This document shows, piece after piece, positions 8,222 to 16,157 of a stretch of 64,000 bases of DNA. The stretch is from an uncultured Fibrobacter sp. (GTDB lineage: Bacteria; Fibrobacterota; Fibrobacteria; Fibrobacterales; Fibrobacteraceae): NCBI RefSeq assembly GCF_947166265.1, contig NZ_CAMVDO010000009.1:55118-119117 (forward strand), in the 5' to 3' direction. The notes below the pieces were generated by a model. The model saw nothing but the letters and a program-made list of their open reading frames with translations, was not told where the DNA came from and made no database searches. How positions within the stretch are numbered: position 1 is the first letter of the stretch; each line of letters starts with the position of its first letter. A program made the translations under genes and the position numbers.

Positions 8222-8250
8222 CATTGCGAACCTGTAAAGGAGAAGCAATC
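8222..8250. repeat. short interspersed repeat with ATTGC/GCAAT arms
   Basis: ATTGCGA near the left end and GAAGCAATCTC at the right form the arms of a widespread type of bacterial intergenic palindrome (ATTGCGAG...GAAGCAATCTC). A single copy, not coding. Confidence 0.4.
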
Positions 8251-8309
8251 TCTTGACTCATATTGCGAGTTTTGTTCTTTGAAATGTCGTGCGTTTTGGC
8301 ACTTGCGAG

Positions 8310-8324
8310 AGTGACTCGTTCACT
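8310..8324. promoter_or_regulatory. palindrome just upstream of the restriction gene ribosome-binding site
   Basis: AGTGA, five bases, TCACT, ending 7 bases before the AAGGAG site of the endonuclease gene. It could be an operator or a hairpin that tunes translation. No controller-protein gene is visible nearby. Confidence 0.3.
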
Positions 8325-8345
8325 TTCAGTAAGGAGTCAAATAAA

Positions 8346-9149
8346 ATGCCCGCCATTTTACGAGCTGCCAATCCATGGACACAAAAAAGCATCGACTACG
8401 CAGCAAACCTCCCCTATCTAGATGATTTGTACACAGTCTATCCTGTGGTACACGAAAATGTACGCAGAATAGATGAAAGAATCATGCATCGCGTTGAAAT
8501 GTACTTTAACGAGAGAGATAATTTCAATCTAATAGCCTCTCTGTTGGATTTAGACCTGTTTCCTGTAAAAGACAGTTATATTCCCTTCTTACGAAAATCA
8601 AAAGACGCCATTAGAAGAAATCCACAAATAATCAACCGCATCTGCGGGGATCTCTATGAAATGGGATTCAGGGAGCTCTATAAAAGATGCACCGAACCCA
8701 AAGAAGCCAATCGTCAAATGGGTCCCATGTTTCGCAATTGGCTTAATTCTGGGGCTTTAGGAATTAGACCTGTTCCTGAATCAGTTTTTGTTCGTAGTAC
8801 AGGAAATGCAATTCTTGATGGATCCGACAGCTCAATGATGGATTATGCTAGACGGAATTTCGGATACAACCGAGAAAAGGGGCTTGATTTCATAGCTCGA
8901 TATAACGGCCGTTATGTTATTGGCGAAGCAAAATTCATTTCTGATTTTGGTGGTCATCAAAATTACCAGTTTGTGGATGCTATTGCGACAATTGAATCTC
9001 CCCTTAGAAATAACGATGTCGTAAAAATCGGCATAATTGATGGTGTTCCTTATATACGGAATAACGGGAAACTTTTTCTTAATTTGATCAGGACAGAATA
9101 CAACATTATGTCGGCTCTTGTACTTCGTGATTTCCTGGAGTCGCTATGA
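8346..9149 (+). CDS. type II restriction endonuclease (PD-(D/E)xK)
   Basis: 267 residues from ATG 8346, chosen because AAGGAG lies 10 bases upstream; the frame is open further upstream without a good site. In the C-terminal third GLDFIARYNGRYVIGEAKF gives the spaced Asp and Glu-x-Lys of the PD-(D/E)xK nuclease core. The stop overlaps the methyltransferase start (ATGA). The coupling with a DNA methyltransferase supports a type II restriction enzyme. Recognition sequence unknown. The gene is AT-rich compared with the flanking housekeeping genes, in line with horizontal acquisition. Confidence 0.75.
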   Translation: MPAILRAANPWTQKSIDYAANLPYLDDLYTVYPVVHENVRRIDERIMHRVEMYFNERDNFNLIASLLDLDLFPVKDSYIPFLRKSKDAIRRNPQIINRICGDLYEMGFRELYKRCTEPKEANRQMGPMFRNWLNSGALGIRPVPESVFVRSTGNAILDGSDSSMMDYARRNFGYNREKGLDFIARYNGRYVIGEAKFISDFGGHQNYQFVDAIATIESPLRNNDVVKIGIIDGVPYIRNNGKLFLNLIRTEYNIMSALVLRDFLESL

Positions 9150-10174
9150 AAAACACTCTCATAAAAGGCGACAACATAGATTCACTGGTGTATATCCGTG
9201 ATAAGATGAAATTACGCGAATCTATTGATTTGGTCTATATTGATCCTCCTTTTGCAACGGGAGGTGAGTTTAAAACAGATTCTAATGGACGTGTAGCTAC
9301 AATTAGTAGTTCGTCATCCGGTAAAATAGCGTATTCTGATAAATTAACTGGTTCGGCTTTTATTGAATTTTTGCGCGAGCGGATTCAAATCATATATGAT
9401 CTTCTCTCTCCGCAAGGTTCATTCTATTTACACATAGACTATAAAATTGGTCATTATGTAAAGTGCATGCTTGATGAAATTTTTGGAATTGAAAATTTCA
9501 GGAATGATATAACAAGAATAAAATGCAATCCGAAAAATTTTTCAAGAATTGGCTATGGCAACATAAAGGATATGATTCTATTCTACACAAAAGGAAAGAA
9601 TCCTATCTGGCACGAGCCAAGAATTCCTATGTCAGAAGAGGAAATTGTAAAGTTATATACAAAAGTTGACAAAAACGGAAGACGCTATACAACTGTTCCA
9701 ATCCACGCTCCTGGCGAAACAAAAGATGGAAAATCTTCGCAAAAATTCAAAGGGATTTTACCCCCTCCAGGAAGGCATTGGAGATGTAGTGTGGAAGAAC
9801 TAGAACAATTAGATAAAGATGGTTTAATTGAATGGTCTGCATCGGGAAATCCGCGTAAAATCAACTATGCCGATGAACATCTGACCAAGAAGTTGCAAGA
9901 TATTTGGACTTTCAAGGATTCTCCTAATCCTATTTATCCGACAGAGAAAAATCACGAAATGTTGCAAACAATTATTAAGGCGTCCTCCAATGAGGATTCC
10001 ATCGTGATGGATTGCTTTGCCGGCTCGGGAGGCACTTTAGTTGAAGCAAGCAGGTTGGGCCGCAAATGGATTGGCGTTGATAAATCAGATATAGCAATTG
10101 AAACCATCAAAAAGAATCTTGAAAATAACGGTTTCTTTGCTAATGAATCAATGTATAAATATATTGAAATTTAG
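9146..10174 (+). CDS. DNA methyltransferase of the restriction-modification pair (beta class, N4/N6)
   Basis: 342 residues. The catalytic motif DPPF lies near residues 33-36 and the SAM-binding FAGSGG lies near residue 289, the order of beta-class amino-methyltransferases (DNA methylase N-4/N-6 family). The 200 or so residues between hold the target-recognition region. DPPF favours N6-adenine, but N4-cytosine cannot be excluded. The start overlaps the endonuclease stop by 4 bases, so translation is coupled. It protects host sites from the upstream enzyme. AT-rich composition and AGA/ATA codons set the pair apart from the neighbours. Confidence 0.88.
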   Translation: MKNTLIKGDNIDSLVYIRDKMKLRESIDLVYIDPPFATGGEFKTDSNGRVATISSSSSGKIAYSDKLTGSAFIEFLRERIQIIYDLLSPQGSFYLHIDYKIGHYVKCMLDEIFGIENFRNDITRIKCNPKNFSRIGYGNIKDMILFYTKGKNPIWHEPRIPMSEEEIVKLYTKVDKNGRRYTTVPIHAPGETKDGKSSQKFKGILPPPGRHWRCSVEELEQLDKDGLIEWSASGNPRKINYADEHLTKKLQDIWTFKDSPNPIYPTEKNHEMLQTIIKASSNEDSIVMDCFAGSGGTLVEASRLGRKWIGVDKSDIAIETIKKNLENNGFFANESMYKYIEI

Positions 10175-10263
10175 CTTGTAAGTTGTTAGATAATTCGTGG
10201 GCATTGCAAAAACCCCTGCGGCTCAGCCATGACAATTCGCGCAAGCATGATTGTCACGGCATT

Positions 10264-10370
10264 CGCCTTTTGGGGTTTTAGGGGCGGAGCCACTAGGCGT
10301 GGGGGTAGCGGAAGACACGGCCGTGCCGTGGCTGAAGCGAGGGGGATACCTCCCCCTTCTATATTTTTTT
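10264..10370. repeat. GC-rich intergenic repeat, inverted relative to one near 23.5 kb
   Basis: A G-rich stretch containing GTGGGGGTAGCGGAAGACAC. Read on the other strand it resembles 23494-23540, which has GTGTCTGCCGCTACCCCCAC followed by a GC-rich palindrome and CACCCC. The two copies point in opposite directions and are not coding. Probably a mobile or REP-like intergenic element. Confidence 0.45.
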
Positions 10371-10384
10371 CTAAATTTACCCGC

Positions 10385-11707
10385 ATGAAAAAATACCACT
10401 TGGCCACATACGGCTGCCAGATGAACGAGTACGACTCGGCGATGATTGCCCAGGAGCTCGACATGTGCGGTTGCGTCGAGACGAGCAACCAGGAAGATGC
10501 CGACTTTATCATCGTGAACACCTGCAGCGTGCGCGAAAAGGCCGAGGAAACCGCCATCGCGAACATCAGCAAGCTCAAGTACCTGAACAAGAAGAACCCC
10601 GACGTGAAGGTGGTCGTTTGCGGCTGCATGGCGAAGAATCGCGGGCCGGAACTTTTGAAGCGCCTGCCTAACGTGAGTTACATCGTGGGGCCGGACCAGT
10701 ACAAGAAAATTCCGGAGTTACTGCTGGGCGACGCCAAAAGTCCCTTGCACCTGACACACCACAAGATGTTCATCGACGAGGACCAGAGCGAAAACTACCT
10801 GGGCGAATACGCAAAACTCCAGAACGACTTCACCACCTTCGTGGCTATTCAGCGCGGATGCAACAAGCGCTGCAGCTACTGCATCGTACCGTACCTGCGC
10901 GGGCCGGAAAAGTACCGCGACATGAATGACGTGCTCGCCGAAGTCCGCAAGGCCGCCGACAAAGGTATTACCGAGGTGACGCTGCTGGGCCAGACGGTGA
11001 ACGCCTACAAGACCGAAGGCGGCAATTTTTCCGACCTTCTCACGAAGGTCTCCGAAATCGGGGGCATCCGCCGCATCCGCTTTACGAGCCCGCACCCGAG
11101 GCATTACACGAACGAGCTCATCGACGTGCTGCTGAACAACCCGAAGGTCTGCCACTACGCGCACATTCCTATCCAGAGCGGCTCCGACGCCATGCTCAAG
11201 AAGATGCGCCGCCAGCACAATATGGAGCAGTACCTCTCGATTATCGAACAGCTGCGTAGCAAGGACCCGTTCTATGGGATTTCGACAGACGTGATTTGCG
11301 GATTCGTGGGCGAAACCGAAGAAGATTTCGAGGCGACCCTCAAGGCATTTGAAACCTGCCAGTTCGACTCTGCGTTCATGTTCATCTACAGCCCGCGCAA
11401 GGGCACGGAATCGTACAAGGAAACCGAGACACTCACCGAGCAGGAAAAGCAGGAACGCCACACACGCCTCGTGGAACTGCAGAATGCCATCACGCTCAAG
11501 AGGAACCAGATGATGCTCGGCCGCACCGAGGAACTTCTGGTCGAAAAAAATTCTGCTCGCGACGAAACGGAACTGCGCGGCCGTACCGACAACTTCAAGA
11601 AGGTGATTTTCAAGCCCGAAGAAGGCCGCATCGTGAAGCCCGGCGACTACGTGAAGGTGAAACTCGACGACATTCGCGGGTGGACGATCCGCGGGACGCT
11701 GGTGTAA
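10385..11707 (+). CDS. miaB: tRNA-2-methylthio-N6-dimethylallyladenosine synthase
   Basis: 440 residues from ATG 10385; the open frame upstream runs through a GC-rich repeat and is not part of the gene. N-terminal UPF0004 domain with the cluster-binding cysteines YGCQMNEYDS, NTCSVREKAEE and VCGCMAK. The radical-SAM motif CNKRCSYC is near residue 160. A C-terminal TRAM domain ends GRTDNFKKVIF...RGWTIRGTLV. The enzyme adds a methylthio group to i6A37 of tRNAs using two 4Fe-4S clusters. The length and the TNF-like GRTDNFKKV segment fit MiaB rather than MtaB or RimO. No RNA neighbour is implied; it appears to be transcribed on its own. Confidence 0.93.
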   Translation: MKKYHLATYGCQMNEYDSAMIAQELDMCGCVETSNQEDADFIIVNTCSVREKAEETAIANISKLKYLNKKNPDVKVVVCGCMAKNRGPELLKRLPNVSYIVGPDQYKKIPELLLGDAKSPLHLTHHKMFIDEDQSENYLGEYAKLQNDFTTFVAIQRGCNKRCSYCIVPYLRGPEKYRDMNDVLAEVRKAADKGITEVTLLGQTVNAYKTEGGNFSDLLTKVSEIGGIRRIRFTSPHPRHYTNELIDVLLNNPKVCHYAHIPIQSGSDAMLKKMRRQHNMEQYLSIIEQLRSKDPFYGISTDVICGFVGETEEDFEATLKAFETCQFDSAFMFIYSPRKGTESYKETETLTEQEKQERHTRLVELQNAITLKRNQMMLGRTEELLVEKNSARDETELRGRTDNFKKVIFKPEEGRIVKPGDYVKVKLDDIRGWTIRGTLV

Positions 11708-11708
11708 G

Positions 11709-11795
11709 ATGTGAGGTGTGGGGCCGCGCCTTCGGCACTTTGAGTTATGAGGTCGGGACTTCGCCCCTTTGAGGTTCGCTAGAGAGAAATTTGAG
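11709..11795. repeat. interspersed TGAGGT/CTTTGAGGT repeat
   Basis: Alternating TGAGGT-type words and short GC hairpins between miaB and the SPOR gene. Related text appears at 17876-17945, 18001-18056 and 27484-27556. Non-coding; it looks like a genome-wide intergenic repeat of this organism. Confidence 0.45.
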
Positions 11796-11804
11796 GTAAA
11801 GAAG

Positions 11805-12734
11805 ATGAAGTTTTGGAATGTTCGCGGGATTGCGTTTGCATTGCTTTCTGTTTTTGCAGCAAGCGCATTTGCACAGACGATGGCGGACGCGCAGAAGGCA
11901 TACGTTGCAGGCAACTGGAAAGAAGCGGCGGCAGCCTACGAGGCCGCATGCCCCAAGGAACCCGACTCCGTGCGCGCCGAATGTTACCTATGGAACGTTC
12001 TCGCCCTTTCGCAGACGGGGAGTGCCCAGTCGTTCAAAGTTGCAGGCAAACGCCTGGACAGCCTTATCCAGACGACCAACCCGCAACGCGCCATCTATGC
12101 CGACCTCATGATGACAAGCGCCCAGTTCAGGCTCTACCTTGGCAAGTACGAAAAAGCCGCCGAAGACCTGATCCAGGCGATCGAGACCTCGCATCCGCAC
12201 CAGGCCGTCGTTCTCCAGAAAGTGTGTCAGGCCGTCAAGGCAAAAGTCAAGTCGGACGACCTCAACGACCGTTGCAACCTGCTGAACAACCCCGATTCGC
12301 TCAAGGCGCTCCAGACAGCAAAGGCCGATTCCGCAACGGCAAATTCTGCACCGACGACCACACCGGTGCCGTCCGCAGTAGCACCGGCGGAACCCACCGT
12401 AACACAAACCGCAGCAAGTACTCCCGCCGAGTCAGCCCCGAAAAAAGATTCTGTCACGACCAAGGTAGTCCAACCGGCTCCGGCGGTTGCCCCCACCCAG
12501 GAATACTGGACACTCCAATTGGGCGCTTTCGGAACAAAGTCAAACGCAGACCTTCTGGTAACAAACCTCAAAAAACAGAAAATCACCTGCACCATTGTCG
12601 AACAGCCACGGGCAGAACGGACTCTTTACCTTGTCCAAACAGGACGGTTCGACTCCAAGGAACAGGCGGTCGACTACGCCGCAAGCAAACTTGCTCCCTT
12701 AAAAATCGAATACCAGCCCCTTCTGAAAAGGTAA
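11805..12734 (+). CDS. secreted SPOR-domain protein with TPR-like N-terminal region
   Basis: 309 residues from ATG 11805, preceded by a GAGGTAAAGAAG region. A Sec signal peptide (AFALLSVFAASAFAQ) is followed by about 150 alpha-helical residues with TPR-like spacing (AYVAGNWKEAAAAYEAAC). A low-complexity Ala/Thr/Pro/Val linker follows. The C-terminal SPOR domain (YWTLQLGAFGTKSNADLLV ... LYLVQTGRFDSKEQAVDYA) normally binds denuded glycan strands at the division septum. It is likely periplasmic and involved in cell-wall or division processes. Stands alone between repeats and a tRNA gene. Confidence 0.8.
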   Translation: MKFWNVRGIAFALLSVFAASAFAQTMADAQKAYVAGNWKEAAAAYEAACPKEPDSVRAECYLWNVLALSQTGSAQSFKVAGKRLDSLIQTTNPQRAIYADLMMTSAQFRLYLGKYEKAAEDLIQAIETSHPHQAVVLQKVCQAVKAKVKSDDLNDRCNLLNNPDSLKALQTAKADSATANSAPTTTPVPSAVAPAEPTVTQTAASTPAESAPKKDSVTTKVVQPAPAVAPTQEYWTLQLGAFGTKSNADLLVTNLKKQKITCTIVEQPRAERTLYLVQTGRFDSKEQAVDYAASKLAPLKIEYQPLLKR

Positions 12735-12770
12735 ATTTGCACAAAAAAGGGTATTTTTCTCTTATATCCC

Positions 12771-12799
12771 CTGCAAAAAAAGAGAAATTGTTCTATATT
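12771..12799 (+). promoter_or_regulatory. candidate promoter of tRNA-Leu
   Basis: CTGCAA, 17-base spacer, TATATT; the -10 hexamer ends 15 bases before the mature tRNA 5' end. Confidence 0.45.
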
Positions 12800-12814
12800 T
12801 GAACAAACCCCCGA

Positions 12815-12898
12815 GCCGGGGTGGTGAAATTGGTAGACGCGCCGGACTCAAAATCCGGTACTCGCGAGAGTGTGAGGGTTCGATTCCCTCCCCCGGCA
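12815..12898 (+). tRNA. tRNA-Leu (anticodon CAA)
   Basis: 84 bases. Acceptor GCCGGGG pairs with CCCCGGC, and the discriminator is A. The anticodon stem CCGGA/TCCGG encloses loop CTCAAAA (anticodon CAA). A long variable arm (CTCGCGAGAG region) marks a class II tRNA, and the T arm has GGTTCGATTCC. The CCA end is not encoded. It reads UUG codons. It lies just upstream of a secreted protein gene. Confidence 0.95.
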
Positions 12899-12921
12899 TT
12901 ACAACCTGAAGGATGAAATTA

Positions 12922-13650
12922 ATGGCGAATTGGTGCAAGATTCTCTCAACAGTGTTGCTGTGCGGCTCCATTGCGTTCGCCCAGTTCGATGACGAATCTT
13001 CCGAAGACTCCTATTCATACGGGGCATCCGAAACCGAAGACTCCTTTGCCGACAACAATGACGAAGCAAACGTCGGGGAAGCCAAGGCTTCCGGTGACGA
13101 ATGGCAGGGTTTCAACTACGAAGAAATGGGACTTACCCAGTGGGAATTCCAGCAAGCCAAGGAAGAAGGCGTATCTAGGGACAAGCTTACGAACCTTGTT
13201 GAAATGGGAATTCGCCCTTCTGAATATCTCCAGAAGCCCTGGGAAAAGCTCGGCGTTTCCGAAGAAGAATGGATCAGTCAACGTTCCGGTGGTTTCGAAG
13301 ATGCAGACATCGACCGCTCCTACCGCAATAACGCAGGCGATCAGAGCTACGCTTACCTTTCCTTGCTGATTCCCTCGCTTTACCAGTGGCACAAGAATGA
13401 ATCCATGAAGGCCATTTGGATGGACGCCCTGTGGGTCGGTAGCGTTGGAGCTACAGTCTACATGGCAGCCGACGGAAATACAGCCTGGTGGTACGGTCTT
13501 CTTTTTGTTGCCGCGGCCCATATCTGGTCCTTTGGTGATGCATTCTTCAGCTCCCAGTGGGACAGCAACCCGGACGCAAACCGTTTCAGCTACGGAATCC
13601 TCCCCACTCCTGAAAAGGGCGTTGCAGGATTCTTCAACGTAAAATTCTAA
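12922..13650 (+). CDS. hypothetical secreted membrane-associated protein
   Basis: 242 residues from ATG 12922, which has GAAGG 9 bases upstream; an ATG three codons earlier is too close to that site. Signal peptide ([10 protein letters not shown]), then an acidic Asp/Glu/Ser-rich stretch, a helical section with two related repeats ([31 protein letters not shown]), and three hydrophobic segments. It ends [10 protein letters not shown]. The hydrophobic unit and the NVKF-type end resemble the protein at 45110-45820, which ends LMMNVKF. Function unknown. It lies 7 bases upstream of panD. Confidence 0.55.
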   Translation: MANWCKILSTVLLCGSIAFAQFDDESSEDSYSYGASETEDSFADNNDEANVGEAKASGDEWQGFNYEEMGLTQWEFQQAKEEGVSRDKLTNLVEMGIRPSEYLQKPWEKLGVSEEEWISQRSGGFEDADIDRSYRNNAGDQSYAYLSLLIPSLYQWHKNESMKAIWMDALWVGSVGATVYMAADGNTAWWYGLLFVAAAHIWSFGDAFFSSQWDSNPDANRFSYGILPTPEKGVAGFFNVKF

Positions 13651-13657
13651 GCGCATC

Positions 13658-14005
13658 ATGCAGCTAGAATTACTCAAAAGCAAAATTCATCGCGCAACCG
13701 TAACCGACGCAAACCTCAACTACGAGGGCTCGATTACCATTGCCCGCGATTTGATGGATGCAGCGAACATCCTCCCCTTCGAAAAAGTCGGCGTACTTGA
13801 CGTGAACAACGGTTCCCGTCTGGATACTTACGTAATCGAAGGCCCTGCCGGTTCTGGCGTAATCTGCTTGAACGGTGCAGCAGCCCGCTTGGTCCAGCCC
13901 GGCGATTTGGTGATTATCGTCGCCTACGCCACCATGAGCGAAGACGAAGCCAAGTCGTGGAAACCCACCGTGATCCACGTGAACGCCAAGAACGAAATCG
14001 TGTAA
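13658..14005 (+). CDS. panD: aspartate 1-decarboxylase precursor
   Basis: 115 residues, the usual size. The self-cleavage site is the Gly-Ser in [10 protein letters not shown] (Ser near residue 25), which yields the pyruvoyl cofactor. [20 protein letters not shown] is the conserved active-site and core region. The enzyme converts aspartate to beta-alanine for pantothenate and CoA synthesis in the cytoplasm. It starts 7 bases after the upstream secreted-protein gene, so it may be cotranscribed with a functionally unrelated gene. Other pantothenate genes are not in the window. Confidence 0.95.
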   Translation: MQLELLKSKIHRATVTDANLNYEGSITIARDLMDAANILPFEKVGVLDVNNGSRLDTYVIEGPAGSGVICLNGAAARLVQPGDLVIIVAYATMSEDEAKSWKPTVIHVNAKNEIV

Positions 14006-14074
14006 TAATTCGTATCTCGGATTTCGGCGTTTATTTTCAAACCCTCAGAATCATCCTTTTTCTATATTCATTAT

Positions 14075-14719
14075 ATGCGGTGGATGTTTTTTGTGGCATG
14101 TATGGTAGCAACGGTAGCCTTCGCGGAAAGTCCTGCGAAGACAGATTCGGTTATTGCCACGACCGTCCAAAGAGACACCGTTACCGCAAAAGCAACCTCC
14201 GCGGCCTCTGTTACTGCGACAGCCCCCGCAGCAAACACAACCCCGAAAGACACGATTGTCGACACGGTGTATGTAATTCCCGATGACGGCATTCCCTGGA
14301 ACCGTGAGCATTTTGACCCCGAACGCCTAGTGCGGCACGAGACATTCGACCCCGCGCTCAAAGTCGCCTACACCTACTCGGTGAGCTTTATGGGCGGAAG
14401 CTTCGGGACATTCGCCCAGCAGAGCTACATGGCGCATCTCGCCTACGAATTTTCTCCAGAGCTTCACTTGTACGCAAATGTGGGACTCTGGATGCCACTT
14501 TATTCCAACTTCCGTTTCGGCACTCCGATCGCCAAAGAAGACGTGCGCCAAGGCAATGTCGACGTCATCATTCCCGATGTAACGCTAGAATACAAGCCCA
14601 ACGACAATATGAGTTTCAGGCTGATGTTCGTAAACGGAAACGACGCCTTCAAGGCGTATGGCCCTTACCGCCACTTCTACGGCGGATGCCCCTGGAGTAC
14701 ACCTTATTACTGTAGGTAA
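14075..14719 (+). CDS. hypothetical exported protein, outer-membrane-like
   Basis: 214 residues. Signal peptide MRWMFFVACMVATVAFA, an Ala/Thr-rich spacer to about residue 65, then a region of amphipathic strands (FGTFAQQSYMAHLAYEFSPE, LHLYANVGLWMPLYSNFRF, DVTLEYKPNDNMSFRLMFV) resembling a small beta-barrel. It ends abruptly at PYYCR. No family recognised. A ribosome-binding site is not obvious. Confidence 0.5.
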   Translation: MRWMFFVACMVATVAFAESPAKTDSVIATTVQRDTVTAKATSAASVTATAPAANTTPKDTIVDTVYVIPDDGIPWNREHFDPERLVRHETFDPALKVAYTYSVSFMGGSFGTFAQQSYMAHLAYEFSPELHLYANVGLWMPLYSNFRFGTPIAKEDVRQGNVDVIIPDVTLEYKPNDNMSFRLMFVNGNDAFKAYGPYRHFYGGCPWSTPYYCR

Positions 14720-14784
14720 GGGATGCCGATCAGAGAGAGACTTTTAAGCATCCATTTTTGCGAAATCGTATGAATTTTCCGAGT

Positions 14785-14818
14785 TTTTGGCGATAATTAC
14801 AGCTGTTTTTCGCCAAAA
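14785..14818. repeat. inverted repeat TTTTGGCGA...TCGCCAAAA
   Basis: Perfect 9-base arms separated by 16 bases. It could be a hairpin in RNA or a protein-binding site. Confidence 0.5.
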
Positions 14819-14846
14819 CACATTTTTTAACGCTCATTTTCAGCAT

Positions 14847-15058
14847 GGGGGCATATAAATTCCACAAAAACGTCCTGTTTATACGCCCTTGCACTCAAAA
14901 AAATCACATAGCAGCACTCCCATCACCATTGGGGGCATATAAAAACATCGCAAACGCCCATTTTATACGCCCCGGACACCCCTGCGAGTAACATTTCTTT
15001 ACAGACAAATTCAAAAAGGGCATATAAGACACATAGAAAAACAATTCTTATATGCCCC
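14847..15058. repeat. three evenly spaced GGGGGCATATAA palindromes
   Basis: Units at 14847-14888, 14931-14973 and 15018-15058. Each begins (G)GGGCATATAA and ends TTATACGCCC or TTATATGCCCC, with unrelated sequence of about 18-20 bases in between. Unit starts are 84 and 87 bases apart. The arms are conserved and the loops are not, which points to selection or transposition of the arms. Confidence 0.65.
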
Positions 15059-15247
15059 GCCAGCTAAAAAGCGCACCTTAACTAGTTTACTTAGCCATTG
15101 CTGAGGCGAACCAGTCATGGATCGCAGAGCAATGACGTTGCAATAAGCAACAAACAAGACTAAACGGGCACAGAAAAAAGAACAACTGCTTCTGAAAAAT
15201 ATTTTTCCTGCAACAAATAGCACTTGAATACTAGACGAAATAACGAA

Positions 15248-15278
15248 GTTACCAAAGGTAACTTACTAAAAGTAAGTT
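15248..15278. repeat. two tandem mini-hairpins
   Basis: GTTACC-AAA-GGTAAC followed at once by AACTTACT-AAA-AGTAAGTT. The hairpins overlap in AAC and lie 27 bases before the ATG at 15305, so they may affect translation or act as an operator. Confidence 0.45.
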
Positions 15279-15304
15279 GAAATTTTCTAAATTTCTATCA
15301 AAGA

Positions 15305-15757
15305 ATGTACCTTCATTTTTCGAAAGCACGCTCGTTTGCATCGGCCGCCGCGACGGTGGTTTCGCTGTTGTTTGTGGCAACGGCGTTTTTAGGGTGCGAA
15401 GAGGAGCAGAAGAAGGCGCCGGTAGAAAAGGTGGTACGCACCTACAAGGGCGATGTTGAGGTGCTGAACAGCTGCGGAATGCAGGGGGCGGCCGCTAAGA
15501 TGCGCTCCTACCTGCGCGAAAACGGATTTGACGTCGTAAGTTCTAGAAACGATAGATTGCAGAACTACGATGAAACCGTGCTGGTACTCAGGAACCCCGA
15601 GTGGGAAGGCGCCAAGGCACTCGCCCGCGCACTCAAGACGAAGAACGTGCTCGTGGTCCACAGCAGCCGCGCAGTCGTAGACGCCGCCGTGTACATCGGC
15701 AAAGACTTTGAACAAATAATAGAACCCGAACAGGGAGAAACAGATGACAACGAATAA
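15305..15757 (+). CDS. lipoprotein with LytR C-terminal-like domain
   Basis: 150 residues. The hydrophobic N-terminus ends in lipobox FLGCEEE (Cys about residue 30). The rest fits the LytR_C domain: VEVLNSCGMQGAAAKMRSYL, ENGFDVVSSRN, ETVLVLRN. This domain is found at the C-terminus of LytR-CpsA-Psr proteins and in stand-alone envelope proteins. The LCP catalytic domain itself is missing. The last 14 bases overlap rsfS. Its function is unknown; a place in envelope assembly is an inference. Confidence 0.65.
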   Translation: MYLHFSKARSFASAAATVVSLLFVATAFLGCEEEQKKAPVEKVVRTYKGDVEVLNSCGMQGAAAKMRSYLRENGFDVVSSRNDRLQNYDETVLVLRNPEWEGAKALARALKTKNVLVVHSSRAVVDAAVYIGKDFEQIIEPEQGETDDNE

Positions 15758-16157
15758 GCAAGAACTTCCCCAGTCCGTCCAAATGGGCGCAAGCATTTTG
15801 TTTGAGCTGCGCGCCCAGAACGTGCAGCTGATTGACCTGCGCGGCATCAAGGATGTCACGGATTATTTCCTCGTGGCAACCTGCGAAAGCGAAGCCCAGA
15901 TGCAGGCTATTCTGAACGAACTCCGCAAGGAATTCAAGGCGAACAAGCTCCCGTCCGTGGGCGTGGAATACAAGGAAGGCGTGCGCTGGGCCGTGTTCGA
16001 CGCCGGCCTCGACCTGATGGTCCACCTGTTCGAAGAAGAAAAGCGTAACGAGATTTCGCTTGACCGTCTGTACGCCGACGGCAAGATTGTGGAACTCGAC
16101 GAAAATGACTTTGTAAAGACCACCGACAAGAAGGCCGACGACAATGAACTCGTTTGA
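15744..16157 (+). CDS. rsfS: ribosomal silencing factor RsfS
   Basis: 137 residues with the family's pattern: DLRGIKDVTDYFLVATCES, then YKEGVRWAVFDAGLDLMVHLF. RsfS binds L14 on the 50S subunit and blocks joining with 30S during starvation. It usually sits in an operon with late-nucleotide or envelope genes. Here it overlaps the LytR_C gene upstream and argS downstream by 14 bases each, so the three are translationally linked. The C-terminal 25 residues are an acidic/lysine tail. Confidence 0.92.
   Translation: MTTNKQELPQSVQMGASILFELRAQNVQLIDLRGIKDVTDYFLVATCESEAQMQAILNELRKEFKANKLPSVGVEYKEGVRWAVFDAGLDLMVHLFEEEKRNEISLDRLYADGKIVELDENDFVKTTDKKADDNELV

Larger units (their letters stand above)
14720..15304. 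other. 585-base gap without a gene, rich in inverted repeats
   Basis: No ORF with coding character. It holds one perfect 9-bp inverted repeat, three evenly spaced long palindromes and two tandem mini-hairpins, listed separately. The region is flanked by an exported protein gene and the LytR_C-rsfS-argS operon, so it should include that operon's promoter. Confidence 0.6.

Noticed and set aside
10229..10384. N-terminal extension of MiaB
   Set aside because: The frame is open but runs through a G-rich repeat; the UPF0004 domain starts immediately after ATG 10385.
14847..15058. CRISPR array
   Set aside because: Only three units, each a palindrome with variable centre rather than repeats and spacers of constant size; no cas genes in the window.
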